Assembly (NCBI GenBank): GCA_964638875.1
Contig: CAZXBL010000024.1
Coordinates: 1-14,870 of the forward strand
DNA: 14,870 nt
Reading direction: 5' to 3'
Source: JALRHH01 sp964638875
GTDB taxonomy: Bacteria; Patescibacteriota; Saccharimonadia; Saccharimonadales; JALRHH01
Of the stretch, positions 1-5,279 are shown piece after piece. Under the pieces are notes generated by a model, which was not told the origin of the DNA, ran no database searches, and saw nothing but the letters and a program-made list of their open reading frames with translations. How positions within the stretch are numbered: the first letter of the stretch is position 1; the number at the start of each line of letters is the position of its first letter. Both the position numbers and the translations under genes were made by a program.

Positions 1-245
1 TACCAACAGTCGCAAAGCTATCGACTAAAAATACACAAGTCGCTGCCATGGTAAAACCACAGTTCGAAGCAGGTGATAACGCCAAGCACAAAGGCATCAT
101 CAAGAACGACCGTATGCGTCGTGATATCCTACAAAATTTTGAACAGTGGGTACGCCAAGATTTTATTATCCAAGACAAAGCTGACAGCGAAGTACATGGC
201 TCCAAGGGCAACCGCGAGCGTTTTTACCTCTTAAAAAAGATCTAA
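1..245 (+). CDS. tlyA: TlyA-family rRNA 2'-O-methyltransferase, C-terminal end (5' truncated by window edge)
   Basis: The frame is open from base 3 to the TAA at 243-245, so this is the tail of a longer gene and the internal ATG at 48 is not its start. Two conserved pieces of the TlyA/hemolysin A family (FtsJ-type SAM-dependent methyltransferase fold) are visible: VKPQFEAG shortly after the window edge, whose Lys belongs to the catalytic tetrad of this fold, and a closing GSKGNRERF segment that corresponds to the family's terminal KGNxEFxL motif. Characterised TlyA proteins methylate ribose 2'-hydroxyls in 16S and/or 23S rRNA in the cytoplasm. The N-terminal S4 RNA-binding domain and the SAM-binding loop would lie outside the window. 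The next gene starts 31 nt downstream from what looks like its own promoter. Family assignment rests on about 80 residues, so the exact substrate cannot be stated. Confidence 0.75.
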   Translation, partial: PTVAKLSTKNTQVAAMVKPQFEAGDNAKHKGIIKNDRMRRDILQNFEQWVRQDFIIQDKADSEVHGSKGNRERFYLLKKI

Positions 246-261
246 AAACACATACCGCTTG

Positions 262-270
262 TGCTAAGAT
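262..270 (+). promoter_or_regulatory. extended -10 element, near-leaderless start
   Basis: TGC followed by TAAGAT (265-270) fits an extended -10 (TGn plus a 4/6 match to TATAAT). Only 6 nt separate it from the ATG at 277, so transcription would start at or next to the start codon, and there is no Shine-Dalgarno sequence. No convincing -35 box is seen. Confidence 0.4.
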
Positions 271-276
271 AACTGC

Positions 277-948
277 ATGTACTTCAAAAATCGAGCTGAG
301 GCTGGGCGGCTGATTGCGAGTAAACTCGAAAAATACAAAGCCCAAAATATCGTTGTTGTGGCCCTGGACGAAGGTTCAGCAATTGTTGCTGCGCAAATAG
401 CCATGAAATTACATGCAAATTTGTTGATGTACCTTGTTAAAAATATTTATTTACCTGGTGAGCATCAAGCGATTGCAGGGCTTAGTTCCACGGGCACATT
501 TTCTACCAATGATTACTTTAGCGCGGGTGAGTTAGAGGAACTTACTGTGGAATACCACAACTATATTGATCAGAAAAAGATGGAAGTGAATCATGAGCTG
601 CACATGTTGCTTGGTCGGGACGGCGAAATTGATAAGAAGTTACTGCGTCACCGTGTAGTGATTGTTGTGTCTGATGGGCTGGAATCGGGTTTTTCTATGA
701 AGTTGTGTGCGGACTTTTTGAAGACAGTCGCCATAAAAAAAATAGTTGCAGCAACCCCTTTGGCAAGCGTGCCTGCAGTCGACAAGATGCACCTGTTGGC
801 TGACGAAATTTGTTGCCTCAGTGTTGTGCCAAATTATATGAACACCGACCACTACTATGATGACAATACACTTCCCAATACAGACCAAATCATGAAAGTG
901 ATGCGTAACATCACGCTTAATTGGGAACTTGTGCCTTCAAAATCGTAA
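277..948 (+). CDS. phosphoribosyltransferase-like protein (COG1926-type) with degraded PRPP loop
   Basis: This 223-aa protein follows the layout of the predicted phosphoribosyltransferases often fused to or mistaken for hydrolases. It has an N-terminal FKNRAEAGRLIASKL helix, a first strand-loop at residues 26-42, a PRPP-type loop at 127-140 (VVIVVSDGLESGFS) and a C-terminal segment ending in an HYYDD motif typical of this group. The key sites are altered. The usual paired acidic residues before the glycine of the PRPP loop read Ser-Asp, the usual Thr at the loop end is Ser, and the early RGG-type diphosphate loop reads EGS. It may therefore bind a nucleotide or phosphate ligand without being a good transferase. 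Cytoplasmic, with no membrane segment. The start at 277 follows an extended -10 directly. Partner and substrate are unknown. Confidence 0.7.
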   Translation: MYFKNRAEAGRLIASKLEKYKAQNIVVVALDEGSAIVAAQIAMKLHANLLMYLVKNIYLPGEHQAIAGLSSTGTFSTNDYFSAGELEELTVEYHNYIDQKKMEVNHELHMLLGRDGEIDKKLLRHRVVIVVSDGLESGFSMKLCADFLKTVAIKKIVAATPLASVPAVDKMHLLADEICCLSVVPNYMNTDHYYDDNTLPNTDQIMKVMRNITLNWELVPSKS

Positions 949-1177
949 ATTATAGTGTTGACACGTTCTTAGCATAAGCGTATCTTGAAACTAACACGAC
1001 AAGCGTGTTCAGAACATTGACGGTTGGAACCAAAATCCTCACTAGGGCACATAAAGTCCTGGTTTTTCGTCGTTCTGGAGTAAACAAATAACAAATAAAG
1101 GAAACAGTAGTCATCGCAAATAGGTGATTCTGTAAGAACACAGCATTCGTGCTGAATTCTCATTCGGGTATTCTCGT
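949..1177 (+). other. 229-nt non-coding stretch: long structured leader of the serine-hydrolase pair
   Basis: I see no convincing gene here. The stretch starts with a promoter-like pair (958-986) and then contains three simple hairpins. These are AACACG/CGTGTT (993-998 with 1004-1009), ACTAGG/CCTGGT (1041-1046 with 1058-1063, one G-U pair) followed by five T, and CAGCA/TGCTG around a TTCG loop (1141-1154). The middle one resembles a weak intrinsic terminator, and AACCA at 1028-1032 could pair instead with TGGTT at 1060-1064. If transcription starts near 993 the leader is about 185 nt. It could be an attenuated 5' UTR or simply the terminator of the upstream gene plus spacer. Confidence 0.35.
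958..986 (+). promoter_or_regulatory. sigma70-type promoter (TTGACA - 17 nt - TATCTT)
   Basis: A perfect -35 box TTGACA (958-963) is followed after exactly 17 nt by TATCTT (981-986, 4/6 to consensus). The predicted start is near 993, about 185 nt before the ATG at 1178. It sits 10 nt after the preceding stop codon and points toward the two serine-hydrolase-like genes. Confidence 0.5.
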
Positions 1178-2101
1178 ATGAAAACAAAAACAATAAATTA
1201 TCGAATAGACCAAACATTGCCCCCGCGCCACTGGTATCAGAAGCGGGTTGGTTGGTTTGGTAAATCGTTCCTGGCGATACTTGCCGTGACTATGCTCGGT
1301 GCTAGTTCATACGGGTATGTGATGAACAGTAATACCGTTAAACAATTAGCTGCTCAAACAACTACTCGTGACAAACTCAAGAAAGTTACCACAGATCCAA
1401 TCAGTTCTGATGCAGAAAATATTATTGATGTTCAATTCGTGCTTGATAAGTGGTCAAGGGAACACCCAGGGGAAACGTGGAGTGTTAGCGCCCGAAGCCT
1501 GGATGGGCCAAGATTTGAGGCGCACCTTAACCAGAGTAAAACTTACGAATCAACCTCGCTCAAGCATCTATTTATGACGCTGCCGTTGTTCGAGCAGGTT
1601 CCCGCCGAACAGCACAAAAACATTAAGCTGGAGTCAGGAAAAAACATGGCGACCTGCGTCAATTTGATGATACGGCTTGCAAATACTACCTGTGGCACAA
1701 AAGTTTCAGAGTACATTGATTACCGCAAAGCAGGTGACACGCTGAAGAAAGCAGGACTTTCCAAGACAACATTTGAAGGCAGCAAAGTACGTACCACAGC
1801 AGAAGACACGGTTACTTTTCTTGCTCACATCAATAACGGCGGTATGCAACAGAATGCTCGTGATGCAGTTATAAAAAGTCTGCGCGAACAACAGCTGCGT
1901 GCAGGTATACCAGCTGCGTGTCCAGGTTGTTTAGTGGCTAACGGAGCATCAGAAAACAGCGCTATCTACGATGTTGCTATCGTGCAGTACAGCGGTGGCA
2001 CCTATGTATTATCGATCTTTACCAAAGACAGCTCGATTACTCAAATTAGCGAACTAGCGGGTAAAATTCAACAAAAAATTATTGATACGACAGCGAATTA
2101 G
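1178..2101 (+). CDS. membrane-anchored class A beta-lactamase-fold protein, catalytic motifs lost (pseudoenzyme)
   Basis: This 307-aa protein has a basic N-terminus, one membrane segment at about residues 26-48 and a domain of about 230 residues outside the membrane. It aligns end to end with the product of the next gene and shares blocks such as LDKW, PLF, the GM of the NGGM block, GIP, GC.VAN and QY.GG.YV. Every active-site motif kept there is changed here. SxxK becomes SLKH (127-130), SDN becomes ANT (168-170) and KTG becomes GAS (256-258). Four cysteines (160, 172, 248, 251) are shared and could form disulfides outside the cell. It should not hydrolyse or acylate by the usual serine mechanism, and a binding, scaffold or regulatory role for its neighbour is inferred. 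No other in-frame start is available upstream before a stop at 1133, and there is no Shine-Dalgarno sequence. Confidence 0.8.
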   Translation: MKTKTINYRIDQTLPPRHWYQKRVGWFGKSFLAILAVTMLGASSYGYVMNSNTVKQLAAQTTTRDKLKKVTTDPISSDAENIIDVQFVLDKWSREHPGETWSVSARSLDGPRFEAHLNQSKTYESTSLKHLFMTLPLFEQVPAEQHKNIKLESGKNMATCVNLMIRLANTTCGTKVSEYIDYRKAGDTLKKAGLSKTTFEGSKVRTTAEDTVTFLAHINNGGMQQNARDAVIKSLREQQLRAGIPAACPGCLVANGASENSAIYDVAIVQYSGGTYVLSIFTKDSSITQISELAGKIQQKIIDTTAN

Positions 2102-2103
2102 CT

Positions 2104-3030
2104 ATGCAATCACAATACTATCAACTATATGATGCCCGACCGTCACGGCGACGTGAAAACATCACCTTAATTTCACTCATATTATTACTTGTCAGTGGTG
2201 TCGCAAGCGTGCCAGTGATTGCGAACCGTGCAGTACAGAGGCAGTCAATACAGCCGGCTGTGGTGCAAGCGGCACCAGAAGTAGTACCCGACCCAGTGAA
2301 ACCCATTGAAGAAGTGCCGGTGGTTGCCACACCGCAAATTGTCGACCTGCAACCTATTTTAGATAAGTGGGCTCAACAAAATCCAAAACAGCAGTGGGGC
2401 ATAGTTGCCAAGAGTTTGAGCGGTGTTGAATTCCAAGCACAGCTAAATGCAGATAAGCGTTTCCGTTCAGCAAGTATGTATAAGTTGTTCTTATTGCAGC
2501 CGCTGTTTAGCCGTTATTCGTTGGAACAGCAGCAAACAACTGGCGTAAGTTTGGGTGGCACCACTCGTTCTATGGCCGCATGTGTAGATTTGATGCTTCG
2601 TGTTTCAGATAACCCTTGTGGTGAAGCAGTGGCTGGGAAGCTCGGCTGGACCAAGGTAACCAAGGAACTCAAGGCAGCCGGATACATAAATACCGATTTT
2701 AGCCGGGGCGATACGCCAATGACCTCAGCAGGTGATACAGCACTTTTCTTGGAACGGATGAACGGTGGCATGCTGGACGAACAGAGCAAGACTACGGTCA
2801 TGAAGTCTTTGCATCAACAAAAGTGGAACAAGGGCATACCTGTTGGCTGTAGTGGCTGTACGGTTGCGAACAAGACAGGTAACCTGGGTTCAATCATGAA
2901 TGATGCGGCTATCATTCAGTACCCAGGCGGTAGTTACGTATTTGTCGTTATGTCAGAAGGTGGCAGTTTCAAACAGATTGCCGAACTCACCAAACAAATC
3001 CAAACCACTATCAACGCAAGCCAGCAGTAA
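2104..3030 (+). CDS. membrane-anchored serine hydrolase, class A beta-lactamase/PBP-like family
   Basis: The 308-aa product has a membrane segment at about residues 20-40, a Pro/Val-rich spacer to about residue 80 and a penicillin-interacting-type domain. All three signature motifs are present and properly spaced: SMYK (124-127, nucleophile Ser124 and general-base Lys127), SDN (168-170) and KTG (257-259). No ExxLN omega-loop motif is apparent between SDN and KTG, so efficient deacylation as a true beta-lactamase is doubtful. A peptidoglycan-acting or penicillin-binding hydrolase is equally likely. Cysteines 160, 172, 249 and 252 match those in the upstream paralog. It begins 2 nt after the upstream stop without a Shine-Dalgarno, so translation is probably coupled. 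Tandem duplication followed by divergence of the first copy is inferred. Its stop codon directly abuts that of convergent ychF. Confidence 0.85.
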   Translation: MQSQYYQLYDARPSRRRENITLISLILLLVSGVASVPVIANRAVQRQSIQPAVVQAAPEVVPDPVKPIEEVPVVATPQIVDLQPILDKWAQQNPKQQWGIVAKSLSGVEFQAQLNADKRFRSASMYKLFLLQPLFSRYSLEQQQTTGVSLGGTTRSMAACVDLMLRVSDNPCGEAVAGKLGWTKVTKELKAAGYINTDFSRGDTPMTSAGDTALFLERMNGGMLDEQSKTTVMKSLHQQKWNKGIPVGCSGCTVANKTGNLGSIMNDAAIIQYPGGSYVFVVMSEGGSFKQIAELTKQIQTTINASQQ

Positions 3031-4128
3031 TTATTTAGAAACGTTGAATTTGAATTCTACTATGTCGTTTTCTTGCATGACGTAGTCTTTGCCGACGGTT
3101 GCAACTTTTCCTGCTGATTTGGCAGCGACTTCTGATCCAGCCTCTATAAAATCATGATAATTTGTTACCTGGGCAGCGATGAACCCACGTTCAAAATCAG
3201 TGTGAATAACACCGGCTGCCTGTGGGGCAGTAGAACCTTTTTTGATCGTCCAGGCACGGACTTCTTTTTCGCCTGCCGTAAGGTAACTTTGCAGACCAAG
3301 GGTGTCATAGGCTGCGTGAATCAGCTGAGCCAGACCTGACTCATGCACGCCGTAACTTTCAAGTAACTCTAGGCGGTCGCCTTCGTCCAGACCTTGTAAT
3401 TCTGATTCCAGCTTGGCACTGACAAATAGACATTGAGCCGGTGCAACAAGCTGCGATAACTCTTGTTTCTTAGAATCGTTCGTCAGGTCCTCATCATCAA
3501 CATTAAATAGGTAAATGATAGGTTTCATCGTGATGAGGTGCAGGTCATGCAATAGTTCGCTGTTCTTTGCCAGCCAATCTTCACCCTTTTGGAAGAGGGG
3601 ATTACCGTCGTTAAGCCACGTACTTACATCTGTTAATAGCTCCACTACCGGACGCTGTTTAGGGTCTGCTTTGGCGAGTTTTTCTGCCTGGGGCAGGCGC
3701 TTGTCAACGGTTTGGATATCGGCAAGAACCAATTCTGTGTTGGTAACATCAATATCCTTTTTCGGGTTGTGGTCGTCATCAACATGTTGCACATTCTTGT
3801 CAGAGAAAGCACGGACAACCTGGACGATAGCGTTGGTGCTACGGATATGACTCAGGAACTGATTGCCCAGACCCTCGCCCTTACTAGCACCAGCTACAAG
3901 CCCGGCAATGTCCACAAATGTTACCGTGGCAGGGACGATCTTCTGACAGTTGTATATGTTGGCCAATTTTCCAAGCCGTTCGTCAGGAATCGGCACGATA
4001 CCTGTATTCGGTTCAATTGTTGCAAACGGATAGTTAGCTGCAAGTATATTGTTGTTGGTTAGGGCGTTAAACAGCGTGGACTTACCAACATTGGGTAAGC
4101 CGACAATCCCTATAGATAGTGATGACAT
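3031..4128 (-). CDS. ychF: redox-responsive ribosome-binding ATPase/GTPase YchF (OLA1 family)
   Basis: At 365 residues this is the usual family length. The Obg-type P-loop GLPNVGKS is at 10-17, the switch II DIAGLV at 73-78 is followed by the family-specific ASKGEGLGNQFLSHIR stretch, and a C-terminal TGS domain covers about residues 280-363. YchF differs from most P-loop GTPases in preferring ATP because its G4 element is NxxE rather than NKxD. Here that site reads NVDD (209-212) with Glu at 213, a small variation. It binds ribosomes in the cytoplasm and is linked to stress responses and translation fidelity in other bacteria. The minus-strand ATG at 4128 lies 9 nt from a perfect TATAAT. It is convergent with the serine-hydrolase gene, with no bases between the two stop codons, and divergent from the pilus-side cluster. 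Confidence 0.96.
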   Translation of the reverse strand: MSSLSIGIVGLPNVGKSTLFNALTNNNILAANYPFATIEPNTGIVPIPDERLGKLANIYNCQKIVPATVTFVDIAGLVAGASKGEGLGNQFLSHIRSTNAIVQVVRAFSDKNVQHVDDDHNPKKDIDVTNTELVLADIQTVDKRLPQAEKLAKADPKQRPVVELLTDVSTWLNDGNPLFQKGEDWLAKNSELLHDLHLITMKPIIYLFNVDDEDLTNDSKKQELSQLVAPAQCLFVSAKLESELQGLDEGDRLELLESYGVHESGLAQLIHAAYDTLGLQSYLTAGEKEVRAWTIKKGSTAPQAAGVIHTDFERGFIAAQVTNYHDFIEAGSEVAAKSAGKVATVGKDYVMQENDIVEFKFNVSK

Positions 4129-4137
4129 ATTAGGTGC

Positions 4138-4143
4138 ATTATA
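4138..4143 (-). promoter_or_regulatory. perfect -10 box (TATAAT) of ychF, near-leaderless
   Basis: On the minus strand TGT precedes TATAAT, giving an extended -10. Nine bases separate it from the ATG at 4128, so the mRNA would start 2-4 nt before the start codon, and there is no Shine-Dalgarno. The -35 region shows at best a weak match (TGTCAT, 17 nt away). Confidence 0.65.
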
Positions 4144-4210
4144 ACAGATTGAACGCGAGTATGACAGGTGTTAGCGACGTAAATTAAGCTGTTGTATTAC
4201 CGAAGGGTCG

Positions 4211-4216
4211 TATGAT
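4211..4216 (+). promoter_or_regulatory. -10 box (TATGAT) for the 4260 gene and downstream cluster
   Basis: TATGAT matches the consensus at 5 of 6 bases and lies in the 131-nt divergent gap between ychF and the gene at 4260. The predicted start is near 4223, leaving a leader of about 37 nt that includes the Shine-Dalgarno AGAGGGG at 4247-4253. No clear -35 box at 16-18 nt was found. Confidence 0.4.
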
Positions 4217-4259
4217 TTAATGTAAAGCAATAGCATTGTGAGGTGCAGAGGGGTTACTT

Positions 4260-5279
4260 GTGGGACTGCGATCAAGAAAGAAAGACTTAAGCCAAACCAA
4301 AAATAATAACACTGAGACAGACGCTGTTGTAGTGCATGTAGGATCAGCATCAAAACTCGGTTCTTTAAAGGGGTTATTGCCAAATACCTGGAAACAACGT
4401 GGTTTACTGGCAGTCTGTATCGTCATAGGGGTGGTACTCGTCGGTCTCATACTCATGAAAGGTAACAAGCCCGCCGAGAAATCCTATGCGCTGACAATAA
4501 GCGGTTCTGGCCAGACCTATAACGTCACGCAAGATGAATATGCGAAACTGATAGAACAGGGGAAGAAAGCGCAGCCGGGTGTGCCCGAGCATGCGCTTAA
4601 AAATTCCATTATTGAAGCTTATCAGTACAAAATCGCAGCAAAAGAACTAAAGATCGAGCCAACTGAATCAGAGGTCAGAATCGCAGCAACGGCAAGCTCT
4701 GGCTACTCAGGGGACGGTGCACTCAATGAATGGCAACAGTTGCAAGGTTATGCTTCCGGCGTAGAAGGTAATCTGAAGTTAGCCCAAACAGGTGGTTACG
4801 TTGGTGTCTTCCTAGACTACCCATATAACAGAGCGAACCCAGATGCAGCAAAAGTTGAAGCCGATAGGGTGTATGCTGCAGCACAGGCAGCTGAGGATCG
4901 CGATAGACTTGCTAATGGTACGGCTACCGCTGAGTCAATCATGAAAGAGATTAACGCCGACTCAAGGCTAGTCTCAGACGGCTATGGTAGTACTAGTAAG
5001 TTGTTTAAAATTGATACTGATGGTGTGTCATATCGGGCGGGTGACAGTGTCAGGGTTAGTAAGCCAGCTCATGTCATGAGTGCAATTGACAGCCTAGGTA
5101 GAAAGACTGGCGTATCAACCGTTCAGGAGGTGCGTGGCATCCCTGCTGGAGGAAAGCGAGAGGTAATCTTTAATTACTTCCTTGTTACTATTACAGAAGT
5201 GCTAGATACCAAGCCAGATATTGAAAACGATTTCAAAAAAGTGATTTCATCAATAAAGGTGACAGATGATGTTAAGTAA
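4260..5279 (+). CDS. membrane-anchored SurA/PrsA N-domain-like protein (putative extracytoplasmic chaperone)
   Basis: A GTG start at 4260 is supported by AGAGGGG 6 nt upstream. The 339-aa product has a basic, Asn/Thr-rich cytoplasmic head, one membrane segment at about 48-66 and an outside domain. Residues about 86-132 (TQDEYAKLIEQ ... ALKNSIIEAYQYKIAAKELKIEPTESEV) match the pattern of the SurA N-terminal chaperone domain: a short strand, a helix with T-x-x-E-Y, a helix ending in an acidic residue, then the E-P-T-E-S-E turn. I do not see a parvulin (PpiC) catalytic domain, so it would be a holdase-type chaperone rather than an isomerase. The last 14 nt overlap the gene for the 839-aa secreted protein, which makes that protein the obvious client. 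Family assignment is by pattern only. Confidence 0.65.
   Translation: MGLRSRKKDLSQTKNNNTETDAVVVHVGSASKLGSLKGLLPNTWKQRGLLAVCIVIGVVLVGLILMKGNKPAEKSYALTISGSGQTYNVTQDEYAKLIEQGKKAQPGVPEHALKNSIIEAYQYKIAAKELKIEPTESEVRIAATASSGYSGDGALNEWQQLQGYASGVEGNLKLAQTGGYVGVFLDYPYNRANPDAAKVEADRVYAAAQAAEDRDRLANGTATAESIMKEINADSRLVSDGYGSTSKLFKIDTDGVSYRAGDSVRVSKPAHVMSAIDSLGRKTGVSTVQEVRGIPAGGKREVIFNYFLVTITEVLDTKPDIENDFKKVISSIKVTDDVK

Noticed and set aside
1020..1068. T-box-like segment (GGTTGGAACC followed by a terminator-like hairpin)
   Set aside because: The match to the T-box core (GGGTGGNACCGCG) is poor, no specifier stem-loop is seen, and the downstream gene is not linked to amino-acid metabolism.
950..1217. Minus-strand open frames in the 949-1177 gap
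   Set aside because: Translations look random, there is no Shine-Dalgarno or family pattern, and they overlap the better-supported + strand leader and gene start.
2104..3030. Calling the second serine hydrolase a true antibiotic-resistance beta-lactamase
   Set aside because: SxxK, SDN and KTG are present but no ExxLN omega-loop glutamate is seen, so the deacylation step of class A enzymes is not supported.
4171..4468. Minus-strand open frames in the ychF/4260 gap and 5' part of the SurA-like gene
   Set aside because: They lie opposite a gene with a good promoter, Shine-Dalgarno and membrane segment, and their translations show no protein-like pattern.
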